DNA of 64,000 nucleotides from the NCBI GenBank assembly GCA_022376925.1, contig JAIOJX010000025.1:138901301-138965300 (forward strand), given 5' to 3'. Source of the stretch: Tragulus kanchil (lineage: Eukaryota > Chordata > Mammalia > Artiodactyla > Tragulidae). How positions within the stretch are numbered: the stretch's first letter is position 1; each line of letters opens with the position of its first letter. Made by a program: the position numbers and the translations under genes. The notes below the pieces were generated by a model. The model searched no databases, was not told where the DNA came from, and saw only the letters and a list, made by a program, of their open reading frames with translations. Shown here in pieces: positions 24,431-34,590 of the stretch.

Positions 24431-24508
24431 TCAGTCTGTGACAGATCTGCACTCTGAGGGTAGGCCTTCTGACTGCCGCCACTGGGCCAGGCGCTGCTTG
24501 AACCATTT
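24431..24508 (-). CDS. HOPX: HOPX last coding exon (residues 49-73 and stop)
   Basis: This exon encodes the last 25 residues of the homeodomain-only protein followed by TGA. Translation on the minus strand runs KWFKQRLAQWRQSEG and continues to the family's C-terminus CRSVTD. KWFKQRLAQWR is the third homeodomain helix; HOPX lacks the DNA-contacting residues of true homeodomains (a normal WFQNRR motif is here WFKQRL) and acts by protein contacts. The upstream boundary is a good acceptor, a pyrimidine-rich CTCTCTTCCAG directly before AAATGG. It joins in phase 0 to the 48-codon exon at 31912..32055, giving 73 residues, the usual length. One feature stands out: codon 60 is CAG (Gln), where I recall Arg (CGG) in other mammals. 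The longer reading frames over this exon on either strand are not the gene. It lies outside the duplicated blocks. Confidence 0.97.
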   Translation of the reverse strand, partial: KWFKQRLAQWRQSEGLPSECRSVTD

Positions 24509-24689
24509 CTGGAAGAGAGCAACATGCAATATTACTAGTCACGAACTGAAAAATACCCATTCTGTTTCTAAAAGTAGCCTTGGTGACCCAGTTGGAAAGG
24601 AGGAAGAGTAAGAACTGAGTCCATGGGGCTGGTTCTTCTCACTGTGGTACTTACCTTTCTGTCACAGGATGTTTGCACATACTATTTCC

Positions 24690-25030
24690 TATGCTTAGAA
24701 TATTTGATCTTCATAATGTATCTGATCATCTGTCTCTCTTACCCTCAGGGAGCAGCTTAAACCTTCTCAGTGAAGCCTTCCCTGACCTTTATATCTAAGT
24801 AGATTCTCCATCTATCTCCTTAATCTCTATTTTAATACTTTTGTTACCTTCACAGAACTTTTAGTATCTGTGATTAATTCATTAATTTGTACATTCACTT
24901 ATTTTTAATCTACATGCCCTTCTAGAAGGTTAAGATCTCTGAAAGCAGAATCTACATCCATCTTACCACCTTAGCCCTGAGAGTAAGGGCTTAACAGAGA
25001 TTAATCAATGTTTGTTGAATGACAAAAGAA
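24690..25030 (+). mobile_element. L2 LINE 3' end
   Basis: CTTCTCAGTGAAGCCTTCCC, then a pyrimidine-rich middle and AATCAATGTTTGTTGAATGA are the hallmark 3' end of L2. It lies in the HOPX intron. Confidence 0.75.
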
Positions 25031-25906
25031 ACCGAAGCATCTCCTTGTTGCCCCAGATAAATCTATATGGCTGCTATACCTCATCAGTGTGTGGTGATCT
25101 TAAGGGCCTTGATCATCCACAGTGCTTAGTAACAATGTGTTAAATAAAAGGCATGAAAAACTAAGCACTGGGCAACCTTGAAGCACTCCTTTTTTGGGAT
25201 CCATGGAGTATTCTAGCCCAGTCTTTCCTGCTCCAGGGCCACTGAGTAGTGAGAAAAGATAGAGTGGAACTCCCACTTTACTCAAAATCTTCTAAATCTG
25301 TGTGACCCAAATATTCATACCTCACCAAAGTAGCTACGGATTCAGGAAAAGTCTCAGATGGGAAGGTTCTCGACATGGGACCAGGTGAGGACAGCAACAT
25401 TCTTTCTGTGTTGTAAGACTGCCTTCCAACATACAGAGCTGCCTTTATTAGACCACCGAGGGATGGGGAATTCTGCAAAGGGTAAATAAAGAGATCTATG
25501 CTGGGGAACAGTCTGAGGTGTGAACCAGGCTGGCCAGAAGAATTCTGAAGTCTTTAAAATCAATATTGAAGAGAAAAGAGTGAAGACACAGCAGCAGCAA
25601 GCATTGATCCACATGGGAGAGGATGAGTAGAAGGCTCTGTGGAGGGCTGGACCTCCAGGCTTTATTCTCCTGTGCTTTCCAACTGTTCACACCACAGGGC
25701 ACACTGTTTCTGTACCTTGCCACTTGGGAGGTGACCACTGGGGGGCTCTACAGTCCTGGGCCCTGTCAGCGGGAAGCGCTATTGTACCGGACTAGCTCTG
25801 AGAACTTCAGGAAGTTAGAGTGCCAGGCAGCTCAACTGTTGGTGAAGAGGTAAGCTTAGGGGGTTTCTATTGTCCCTTATAAGGCTTCTAACATTTACCT
25901 ATTCTT

Positions 25907-26107
25907 GGGACTTCCCTGATGATCCAGTGGTTAAGAATCTGCCCTGCAATGCAGGTCATGTGGATTCGATCCCTGGTCAGGGAACTAAAATCTCATATTA
26001 AGATCCCACATGTCACGGAGCAACTGAGCCCATGGACCACAAGAGAATCTGTGCGCCGCAAGTAAGACTCATCACAGCCAAATAAATAAATACTTAAAAA
26101 AATAAAA
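25907..26107 (+). mobile_element. CHR-type SINE
   Basis: GGGACTTCCCTGATGATCCA head, B box GGATTCGATCCC, CACAGCCAAATAAATAAATA tail. Confidence 0.88.
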
Positions 26108-28186
26108 AGAAGTTATAATGTACTTAAGATGTAGGCAAAGGAAGCAGAAGGAAAGAACACAGCTTTGGGATGGACGCCAGATCTGGCATGTGCTGATGGA
26201 GATAGTGCAACGAGAAACCCATAGAGGGCTCTGACCTGGCACAGCCAGAGCCACGCTGGGGAAGACCTCATCTCTGCAGAGATCTAGGGTATGACAAGGC
26301 ACTTCACCATAAGCCCAAGATGAGAAGAAAGGGTGAGAACCACAAGGAAAGGAGGGTTTCTTCAGCTCAAGTCGTGAGAGCTAGAAGGCGGCAAGACCAC
26401 AGGGTGGTCTAGGGCTTTGCACCAATGCTCAGCTGGCTGAATAGCAAGGAACCATGCCTACAACTCACCCTAACTGTTGAACAGTATTTACACAAGGAAG
26501 TGCCTAACAGCCGCCAAGATCTGTGGTCTTACAAAGCTTTGTACTGTGGCACAGCAGCAGAGAAAAGTAATCAAAAGTCAGGGGCAGCAGATTATTCTTA
26601 GGGAAGCCTTCTCCTAGGGGTTGCCCTCTGGGTGCCATATTTCACTCCTAAGGGACCTCCAATCTTAGGAGAATAGAGAACTCATGTATTTTTGGTGGCT
26701 TTAACCAATGTTCTACTGCTAAAGGTGGGCATATTTGCTTCTGTGATCCATGTGTGTGTTTAGTTAACTCTGGAATCTGGTGTCAGAACAGCGTGGTTCC
26801 AGTCTCCTTAATGAGGTGCCTCTGCAGGGATTTCATGGCTACAAGGTCTGATTCAACAGAATTCCCAGAGCTGAATAAATGGCAGAGTTTTACAGGCCGA
26901 CTAATTAAAACCTTGGAGGGAGAAAGGCTCATTTTATATCAGGATTCATTTAAGACAAAATGATTGAGCTGGCTTCATTCAGAAGTGCCAATCTTTACAC
27001 TACTAATGAAGTGTAATATTCATTACTAGAATATTAATATGCAGTTACTGAAAATAACTTCAGCAATGACCACATCTATGAAACAGTGAGTTGACATCCA
27101 AATGCTTAATAAATTGAACCCTAGAGCTGGGGGATGGGAAGAGACTCAAGAAAAGCTCAACTATTTTCTGAAGCTGCATATTATAATAGCACATGCATAT
27201 AATAATTGAGCAAACCAGTTGCTCTCCAACAAAGACCATTAGATACCTCGCTTGATTTTTCTCACCTTCAGAGCTGAATCTTATCACATCCCACTCACGT
27301 CAATACAAATTTTCCACCTGGCTCTTCTCTTTCTCTTCCTTGTTTCAGCCATCCCCTGAGAAAGACATGCATCCCTCACTTGCTTATAAATGGATGCCCT
27401 CATTAGCCTTGCCCACTATTGGACATTCATTTACTCTGAGGGAACAGATGATAATTAGACCCTGTGATGTGGAAAGGTTGAGGCAAAATAACATTGTTCC
27501 TGTTCTCTTCTCCAGTAGCTAACATTTCATTCTTTCTAGGAGGAGACCTTTAGAGTTCTTTATTCCACTCATGAAACATCTAACAACTAAAACCAGGGTT
27601 CTGGGAAGAATCCCAGGATATTAAGAGGAGATAAAACTTCTGGAAACCAATCTAAGAACCAATGCCAACTACACTGGGATTGAATCAGCGATAAGAGAAA
27701 GTGGCAGATCATTCTAACCTCCCAAGGGGCTGATGAGAGCTTTCCCAGCCCCTTCTCACACTGACTTCAAAATAATAAAAGACAGAGGGACTGGCATTCT
27801 GTAAGGTTTATCTAATTTAAATATAGGAGATATCTAGTTACTGTCTTGAGAAGAAAAAAAAAAATTCTAGGATCCCAGCAAATGTACCTTAAAAAGTTAT
27901 TTCCTTTACAGCATCCTTCACCTCACTCTGGGTTCCTACAGGTGTCCCCTCCAAGTAGAGAACGCTGTCCTACCATGGGACAGTTAAACAGAGGTCAAAG
28001 TCTCCAGTCAATAAACAACTTAACCTTTTAGTTCCCCTTACGTTTGCCAAAGTATCAGCAGAATGAATCAGCTTGAATTCACTGTCTCACAGCAGCATAG
28101 CATGCTTATTTTTCTTTTCCTATGTATTCTAGGAAAATGCATATGAATCCAACTCTGGAAGTGAGTGGTATTAGGCAAAAGGGACC
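26108..28186. other. Intronic DNA with nothing recognised
   Basis: About 2 kb of HOPX intron without identifiable repeat or gene. Confidence 0.5.
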
Positions 28187-28370
28187 AGTGAAAGTCACTC
28201 AGTTGTGTCTGACTCTATTCGACCCATGGACAAGCCATGGAATTCTCCAGGCAAGAATGTTGGAATGGGTAGTAGCCTTCCCCTTCTCCAGGGGATCTTC
28301 CCAACCTAGGGATAGAACCCAGGTCTCCCACATGGCAGGCAAATTCTTTACTGAGCCACCAGGCAAGCCT
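28187..28370 (-). mobile_element. Bov-tA SINE
   Basis: Minus-strand element: CTCAGTTGTGTCTGACTCTA at its 3' end and CTTTACTGAGCCACCAGGCA at its head. Confidence 0.88.
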
Positions 28371-28549
28371 AGAAGGGACCAAGCATATGAAACAAATATT
28401 ATTTTGGCTTTCAGGACCTTTTCTTGTGGAGAAGAGCAACATTAACACGAAAAGAAACAGGTGAAGTGCTGACACCAGACACAACTTATATGTAGGCCCA
28501 GCAAAACCCTGACCTCCATCAGTTATTAGAAGGTTCCCACAGGGAAACC

Positions 28550-28672
28550 AGGGCTTCTCTTGTAGCTCAGCTGGTCAAGAATCCACCTGCAATGCAGGAG
28601 CCCCCATTTGATTCCTGGGTCAGGATGATCCCCTGGAGAAGGCCTAGGCTACCTACTCCAGTATTCTTGGGC
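28550..28672 (+). mobile_element. Bov-tA SINE, 3' truncated
   Basis: Head GGGCTTCTCTTGTAGCTCAG to CCAGTATTCTTGGGC, where it stops part-way through the Bov-A unit. Confidence 0.8.
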
Positions 28673-29370
28673 TTCCCTGGTAAGAAACCATTCTCACCCA
28701 CCAGTGCACATGGGGGTGGGAGGGTTGGCCAGGGATGAAGGGGATGAGTGGGTGGCAGGGTCGGGCAGAGTGGAAGGATGAGAGGTTGGAAGACGAGACC
28801 CAATCTGATGACGGATGAGAGAGGGTTCCCCGGGAAGCCGTTATCTCTGAAATTGCTAACTTTGGCCTCTCTCTAAGCTCTGGGGTCTCAGCTGCTTCCC
28901 TGTGGTTGGTACCGGAAGACAGAGGAGCAAGCTGAGCTGTGGCAATCTCAGGGAGGAAGAAGGTGTTGGCCTTGTGGCAGGAAGAGGAGGCGAAGGACCC
29001 TGCTATGAGGTTGACTCATCCCCGGAAAGGCTCACTTCAGGGCTGGGTGGACCATGTGACCACTTGAGGGTGGGAGAAGAGGGGAGATGGGAGGAGGGCT
29101 GCCGGACAGGGCGAAGGAACCTGCTGTGTAGGGTCCGAACTGGCTGACTTCAGTACGGAAGGCTGCCACCTCTTTCTTCCTCCCTCTAATCTCATTTCAG
29201 TTCAGTTCTCTCATATAAAGTGTATCCTGAGGAAAGACTGAACATAGCCTGAGATGACTGTCGTTTACCGTATGGATTTTTTTTTTCCAGGAAGAAATAG
29301 AACATAAATTGAATTTTCAGTCCTTCCCTCCCACCCTACCCAGTCATTTCCATTCCTTTTCTGTGGAGAC
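28673..29370. other. G-rich intronic DNA, unassigned
   Basis: Purine- and G-rich stretch (GGGGGTGGGAGGG near 28711) with no gene or known repeat. Confidence 0.5.
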
Positions 29371-29384
29371 AAAAGAGCATGGTG

Positions 29385-29634
29385 GGGCTCCCCTGGTGGT
29401 CCAGTGGGTAAAGAGTCTGCCTTGCAGTGCAAGGGGCACCAGTTCGATCCTTGGCCTGGGAAGATCCCACGTGCTGCAGAGCGCTCAGAGCCAGGCACAC
29501 ATGCGCCCAGAGCTGGTGCTCTGCATCAAGAGACCACTGCAAAGGGAGGCCCACACGGGCCAAAGAATAAAGATGGATGAAAACAAACAAATAAATAAAA
29601 AAGCAATAAAAGAGGCCAAAGTTAAAAAAAAAAA
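29385..29634 (+). mobile_element. GC-tailed tRNA-Glu SINE with perfect target duplication
   Basis: Complete head (GGGCTCCCCTGGTGGTCCAG), intact middle and poly-A tail. The 14-nt AAAAGAGCATGGTG is present on both sides (29371-29384 and 29635-29648). The target is the first part of a MIR. Confidence 0.9.
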
Positions 29635-29637
29635 AAA

Positions 29638-29865
29638 AGAGCATGGTGTTTAAGCATCTGGACCAGCAGGTCTGGTGACCAGAGTTCTGATCCCAGCTCC
29701 ACCACCCCCAGTTGTAGTCTTAAGCAAATTATTTAAATGTTCTATATCTCAGTTCCTTTATCTGTGCAATGGGGACAATAGTACCTACCCCACAGCACTG
29801 TTGTGGCAAATAAATGATTTAATACTTGGAGAATACCTGGAACATTAGGTGGTAAGTATAACCTG
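29638..29865 (+). mobile_element. MIR SINE
   Basis: AGCATGGTGTTTAAGCATCT start, GATCCCAGCTCCACCACC, and TTATCTGTGCAATGGGGACA are the MIR signature. Confidence 0.85.
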
Positions 29866-29924
29866 TTATGAAGGTCAGTGTAATTGTTCTGCTTTACAGG
29901 TAAGGGAATGACAGTGACTTGCCA

Positions 29925-30125
29925 AGAGAGAATCTGGCTCAGATGGCAAAGAATCGACCTGCAACGTGGGAGACCCAGGTTCAATCCCTGGATCACAGGG
30001 GATCCCTGGAGAAGGGAATGGCTACCTACTCCAGCATCTTACCTGGAGAATCCCATGGACAGAGGAGCCCAGAGGGCTACAATCCATGGGGTCACAGAGT
30101 CGGAATTGACTAAGTGACTAACCCT
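29925..30125 (+). mobile_element. Bov-tA SINE
   Basis: Head with GGCAAAGAATCGACCTGCAA and full Bov-A unit ending GAATTGACTAAGTGACTAA. Confidence 0.9.
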
Positions 30126-30155
30126 TTCACGGAGCCCACAGTGAATCCACTGCCT

Positions 30156-30440
30156 TCTTTTTTTTTTTTTTTTTTTTAATTTTGGCCTCTTTTATTGGTC
30201 TTTCATTTATTTATTTTCATCCATCTTTATTCTTTGGCCTGTGTGGGCCTCCCATCACAGTGGGCTATCTTGTTGCAGAGCACCGGCTCTGGGTGCATGC
30301 GCTCCAGAGTGCTGGCTCACAATTGGACACACCCGTCCAGCCACTCTGCGGCACGTGGGACCTTCCCAGGCCAGGATTCGAACCCACACCCCTTGCACTG
30401 CAAGGTGGACTCTTTACCCATTGGGCCAGCAGGGAAGCCC
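30156..30440 (-). mobile_element. GC-tailed tRNA-Glu SINE
   Basis: Minus-strand copy, with a 22-nt T run on the plus strand, GCATGCGCTCCAGAGTGCTG in the middle and head ending CAGCAGGGAAGCCC. Confidence 0.85.
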
Positions 30441-31285
30441 CACAGCTTTCTTTTTAAAACGCTGAGTTACTGTCTCTTTGGTCACTCCTCTTTTCTAAAT
30501 ATAGTGTGGGATTTTACATGACAAAAATTCAGCAGGCTGCCTCGGGGGAGGTGTGTGGAGGCTGGGGTAGGGGGGTGGGGTGTGCAGGTCACAGAAACTT
30601 GAGCTGCTACATTTGGGTTACACTAAATCACCTTCTATTAAGTTCTGGTTCTGGTTAGCCAGACAGCTGTTCCCTTAACTAGGAAGATATGCTTGACTTT
30701 TCTATCTGACCTAAAAATGGGAGCATTTTCTACAGGCAAGTTCTCCCTTTAAAGGCTTAGATAGCAAAAGTCATTTTGGACTTGGGATCTTGAGGTCTAG
30801 ATTCTAGGATTCACTGGAGCACCCATAACAAGCTTTAAGCCTCAGCTAAGTATGATTCATGGTGAGAAGAGAACAGAATGTCTGATGCTCTAGTCTATAA
30901 AATGGGAAGAATAAGAAAATTTCTACTTTAGACCTGAGACTAGAGGTGTGAAGTGCTTTGGGCTCCCATGGGAGCGATGCTAGAAGAGTTCCAAGTGGTT
31001 ATCACGCATAACAAACTGTCTTTCCATAACCAAAGGGAAAATAGAAGTCAGAGTTTCGACAGGGCTTTTTTTTTTTTTTTTTTAAGTCAGCTGAAGGAGA
31101 AAGTACTGCTCCTAGTGGTTAAAAATATTGGGCAGTGTTGCATTCCCTCTCCTAAACGATTTCCAGGACAATATAGAAGCTTTTAAAGTAGATAAATCAA
31201 CACAATTACAGTGACCTCTGCTTCCATTCTCTCAACTGTAATGTCAGATGTCTATTTAACAGAAAACTCCAGAAAAGGACTCTAA
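30441..31285. other. Intronic DNA, unassigned
   Basis: Contains a G-rich patch near 30540-30590 and a T19 run at 31065-31083; otherwise nothing recognised. Confidence 0.5.
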
Positions 31286-31439
31286 GCCTTAGAGCCGTGG
31301 GATTTTTAAAAATTAGAGCCAAAGCTCTGCAGCTGAGCGGAAGCGGCTCCGGGATGTGGTGGAAAGAGCATGCTTAACGACCTTTGCTATCATGGCAAAT
31401 TCCCTCCCTCTGAATCTGTTTCCTCGTTTACCAACCCCA

Positions 31440-32480
31440 GGACTGAATTTATAGCTGGTCACTAGGCTCCCTTGTGGACCCCGGGCTCGGAGGGCGCACA
31501 CCGCGCCTCTCCGAAAGGTTTTGCTCACAGCCCAGAGAAGAAACTCAACCCAGGAACGAGGAACAAACGTGGGCCCAGAGACGCGGCTCCTAGCCCAGAG
31601 GGAGGAGAGAAGGATTTCCCGGGCTGTAGAGGGGAGAGGAAAGGCAAGGAGAAGGGAGGGTGGGCGTGGGATTTCTAAGCAGCTCCTGCGGGAGCCACCG
31701 GGTTGGCGTGCAGGCACAGACCCTGCGCCGGTGGTGCAGAGAAGCCGGGATGCTGCAGGTCTGGGTTCCCGGGGTGCGGACAGAGGCGATGAAAGACCAG
31801 AAGGAAGGAGGCCAAACGGGAGCCAAAGGTAAGGGCGGCCCACACCGTCTCGAGATCTAGGCGTTTCGAGGGGCAGGAGAGTGGGAGCGCGGAGCGCGCG
31901 CCGGGGCTCACCTGGGTCTCCTCCTCGGACAGGCCGGCCTCGGCCGCGATCAGGCACAGCGTGGTGGGGTCAGGGTGCTTGTTGACCTTGTTGAAGTTGT
32001 ACTCCAGGATCTCCACCTGGTCCTCAGTGGGGCCGCTCGCGGTCTCGGTCGACATGGTCCCGGCTCGGCTGCTGGAGAGGGAGAAGGGGCGGCGGTGAGC
32101 GAGGCCGCGGGCGCGCGGGCGGATCGCGGGGCGGATCGGCGGTGCGGGGCGCGCTCAGCCCGGGGGGCAGTCCCCGCCCGCGGTGGCACGGTGCACCGGC
32201 CCCCCGCGCTGCAGGCTGCGGCGGGAGCCCGCGCGGGCTCCTTCCGGGGGCGCGCCTAGGGTTCTCGCCGTTGACTCGCGCGTCCTTGGGACTGCCTCCT
32301 GCCCCGAGGTTTACAACAGGTTGTCCGCGGGGCCCCTGATCTGGGGCAGTGAGAGGAAACGTCTGCCGCGCCCTCCGCGCCCTGAGGCTTTAAGGAAGGA
32401 GTGGAGGAAGAGCGGCGGTGATTTTGAAAAACCACCTTTCAAACGCTTCCTCCAGGGAGAGGAGCTGCCCTGGCGAAGTG
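31440..32480. promoter_or_regulatory. HOPX: CpG island over HOPX first coding exon, copy 1
   Basis: The stretch is strongly GC- and CpG-rich in contrast to the AT-rich flanks, densest at 31860-32300. It holds several GC-box-like motifs (CCCCGCCC near 32172) and surrounds the HOPX start codon, so it is a probable promoter or alternative promoter. No TATA box was seen at a suitable distance. It is repeated at 32640-33640. Confidence 0.6.
31912..32055 (-). CDS. HOPX: HOPX first coding exon, copy 1 (residues 1-48)
   Basis: The exon starts at an ATG (reverse of 32053..32055) and encodes 48 residues beginning MSTETASGPTEDQVEILEYN and ending SEEETQ, the N-terminal part and first two helices of the HOPX homeodomain. 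The donor is GACCCAG/GTGAGC, with GT at 31911-31910, in phase 0 with the 3' exon. Upstream of the ATG, a probable acceptor (CCCTCTCCAG, AG at 32073-32072) leaves a 16-nt leader that is open in frame and reads SRAGT before Met1, as in the N-terminally extended HOPX isoform. The reading frame that runs past the donor to 31675 is intronic read-through. An identical exon is at 33078..33221; the pair is part of a 1.19 kb tandem duplication that is probably an assembly error. Confidence 0.95.
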
Positions 32481-32639
32481 CCTTAGAGCCGTGGGATTTT
32501 TAAAATTAGACCCTCAGCTGAGCACCATGGGAAAGAGCATGCTTAACGACCTTTGCTATCATGGCAAATTCCTCCTCTGAACCTGTTTCCTCGTTTACCA
32601 ACCCCAGGACTGAATTTATAGCTGGTCACTAGGCTCCCT

Positions 32640-33860
32640 TGTGGACCCCGGGCTCGGAGGGCGCACACCGCGCCTCTCCGAAAGGTTTTGCTCACAGCCC
32701 AGAGAAGAAACTCAACCCAGGAACGAGGAACAAACGTGGGCCCAGAGACGCGGCTCCTAGCCCAGAGGGAGGAGAGAAGGATTTCCCGGGCTGTAGAGGG
32801 GAGAGGAAAGGCAAGGAGAAGGGAGGGTGGGCGTGGGATTTCTAAGCAGCTCCTGCGGGAGCCACCGGGTTGGCTGCAGGCACAGACCCTGCGCCGGTGG
32901 TGCAGAGAAGCCGGGATGCTGCAGGTCTGGGTTCCCGGGGTGCGGACAGAGGCGATGAAAGACCAGAAGGAAGGAGGCCAAGCGGGAGCCAAAGGTAAGG
33001 GCGGCCCACACCGTCTCGAGATCTAGGCGTTTCGAGGGGCAGGAGAGTGGGAGCGCGGAGCGCGCGCCGGGGCTCACCTGGGTCTCCTCCTCGGACAGGC
33101 CGGCCTCGGCCGCGATCAGGCACAGCGTGGTGGGGTCAGGGTGCTTGTTGACCTTGTTGAAGTTGTACTCCAGGATCTCCACCTGGTCCTCAGTGGGGCC
33201 GCTCGCGGTCTCGGTCGACATGGTCCCGGCTCGGCTGCTGGAGAGGGAGAAGGGGCGGCGGTGAGCGAGGCCGCGGGCGCGCGGGCGGATCGCGGGGCGG
33301 ATCGGCGGTGCGGGGCGCGCTCAGCCCGGGGGGCAGTCCCCGCCCGCGGTGGCACGGTGCACCGGCCCCCCGCGCTGCAGGCTGCGGCGGGAGCCCGCGC
33401 GGGCTCCTTCCGGGGGCGCGCCTAGGGTTCTCGCCGTTGACCCGCGCGTCCTTGGGACTGCCTCCTGCCCCGAGGTTTACAACAGGTTGTCCGCGGGGCC
33501 CCTGATCTGGGGCAGTGAGAGGAAACGTCTGCCGCGCCCTCCGCGCCCTGAGGCTTTAAGGAAGGAGTGGAGGAAGAGCGGCGGTGATTTTGAAAAACCA
33601 CCTTTCAAACGCTTCCTCCAGGGAGAGGGAGCTGCCCTGGCGACAGTCCTGACGGATCGCGAGGCTGGCCGCCCGGTTCCGCGGCGGGACGCCTCACCCT
33701 GCGAGTCCTGCTGCCTCTACAGCGGCTTAGCGCTTTGCAGCCTCTCCAGGGAGGGCGGTGCGCCCCACACCTCCTTCAGAGAAAAGGCCCACAGGACAGA
33801 AGCTCCTTCTCAAAGTTGGGGAAATGGGGGCGGCGCTTTTCATCTCTCCCTTTTACAGAG
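32640..33860. promoter_or_regulatory. HOPX: CpG island over HOPX first coding exon, copy 2
   Basis: This is the duplicate of the island at 31440-32480, here continuing upstream of HOPX to about 33860 before the base composition falls to the genomic average. Its far end (33492 onward) is repeated again from 34605 to about 35010 by the next duplication in the chain. Confidence 0.5.
33078..33221 (-). CDS. HOPX: HOPX first coding exon, copy 2 (probably an assembly duplicate)
   Basis: This is the same 144-nt exon as 31912..32055, base for base, with the same ATG, the same GTGAGC donor (33077-33076) and the same acceptor (AG at 33239-33238). It lies in the second copy of a tandem block (32480..33643). 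If the block were real, the locus would have two first coding exons in the same orientation, each able to splice to 24508. Because 18 other blocks of the same length are duplicated through this window, I read it as one exon represented twice. Which copy carries the better sequence cannot be decided here; outside the CDS they differ, for example by two bases missing near 32873 relative to 31707. Confidence 0.8.
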
Positions 33861-34046
33861 GTGGAGACAGGTCCGCAGCGCTTTACCCCTGCCGTTCCCA
33901 GGGTCAGGGACTGAGGCTCAAGGAGAAATTTCTACCTGAGGGCTTGTGTGAGTCACCCTGCCACCTCCTCCACCCAAGATTTTTCTAACTAATGCTGTAG
34001 ATCTTGGATTAATCCGGCTGATTACTGCCCAGCGTGGCCTGGACAT

Positions 34047-34083
34047 GGCTCATCGTGAAGTAGAGCCCACTTCACGATGAGCC
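34047..34083. repeat. Perfect 15-bp inverted repeat, 7-nt loop
   Basis: GGCTCATCGTGAAGT (34047-34061), loop AGAGCCC, then the exact reverse complement ACTTCACGATGAGCC (34069-34083). Duplicate at 35160-35196. Function unknown; lies about 0.8 kb upstream of the HOPX coding exon. Confidence 0.85.
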
Positions 34084-34382
34084 TTCCTAGATGACGACTT
34101 CTAAGATAGAGCCCAAACCCACCTGAGGAGGATCATCAGCACCTGTCTTAAATCAGACACCCCTGTGATTGTACTAAAAATAACTAAAGTTGAGAGAAGT
34201 GGTCCTTTACCAGTTTCAAGGTCTCCTGTATTATCTTGCTTTAGAGTCAAACATTGCTCCAGCAGATTTGGGGTAATATGACTTCCTGCTGCATCTCTCA
34301 CACCTAGGTAGCCTCTGAAATGGAGCCAAAAACTGGCAGATGTGCACCCCTCCCCTCTGCCCAACTTAAGATGTATTGAGAT

Positions 34383-34590
34383 GTCGGCCACCTGATGTGA
34401 AAAACGGACTCTTCGGAAAGAGTCTGATGCTGGAAAAAGTAGAAGGCAGAAGGCGAAGGAACAACAGATAATGAGATGGTTTGATGGCCCCACCAAATGA
34501 GCAGGCTTCAGGAGGTGGTGAAGGACAGGAAGCCTGGCGTGCTGCAGTCCGTGGACTTGCAGAGTCAGACACGACTGAGTAACTGAAGTG
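34383..34590 (+). mobile_element. BovB LINE 3' fragment
   Basis: Sense-strand BovB end: AGAGTCTGATGCTGGAAAAA, ATAATGAGATGGTTTGATGG and CAGACACGACTGAGTAACTG. Only the last 0.2 kb of the element; no reverse transcriptase part. Duplicate at 35497-35704. Confidence 0.85.

Larger units (their letters stand above)
24509..31911 (-). other. HOPX intron between the two coding exons
   Basis: This 7.4 kb intron has a GT donor (31911-31910) and an AG acceptor (24510-24509), phase 0. It contains an L2 3' end, a MIR, two CHR SINEs, a GC-tailed SINE on each strand and three Bov-tA elements. It includes most of the only long stretch of the window (23.7-31.3 kb) free of the 1.1 kb tandem duplications, so its length is probably right. 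The parts 26110-28180 and 30450-31280 show nothing else recognisable. Confidence 0.85.
23738..33237 (-). other. HOPX: HOPX gene span (visible part)
   Basis: This is the extent of the HOPX transcription unit that can be supported here, from the probable cleavage region near 23730 to the acceptor just upstream of the start codon in the second copy of the first coding exon. Visible parts are one 3' exon, one intron of 7.4 kb and one first coding exon that appears twice through a tandem duplication. HOPX is known to have several alternative 5' exons and promoters; none further upstream could be recognised by eye, so the true 5' end may lie in the 33-64 kb part or outside the window. HOPX is a small nuclear cofactor, active in heart, lung and stem-cell compartments, that works with SRF and histone deacetylases. 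Confidence 0.85.
31286..33643 (+). repeat. Tandem duplication 9 (unit 1194 nt), contains HOPX exon
   Basis: 31286..32479 is repeated by 32480..33643. Both copies carry the first coding exon of HOPX and its CpG island. Copy 2 is shorter by small losses near its start (32513-32575) and near 32873. Confidence 0.95.

Noticed and set aside
24339..24560. Reading frames of 73 codons on both strands over the HOPX 3' exon
   Set aside because: Both use the wrong frame or strand; the HOPX frame is set by the acceptor at 24510-24509 and ends at 24431.
31313..31957. Minus-strand reading frame of 214 codons, the longest in the window
   Set aside because: It runs through the CpG island out of frame with HOPX across the exon and into the intron; GC-rich DNA lacks stop codons. 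It has no recognisable domain.
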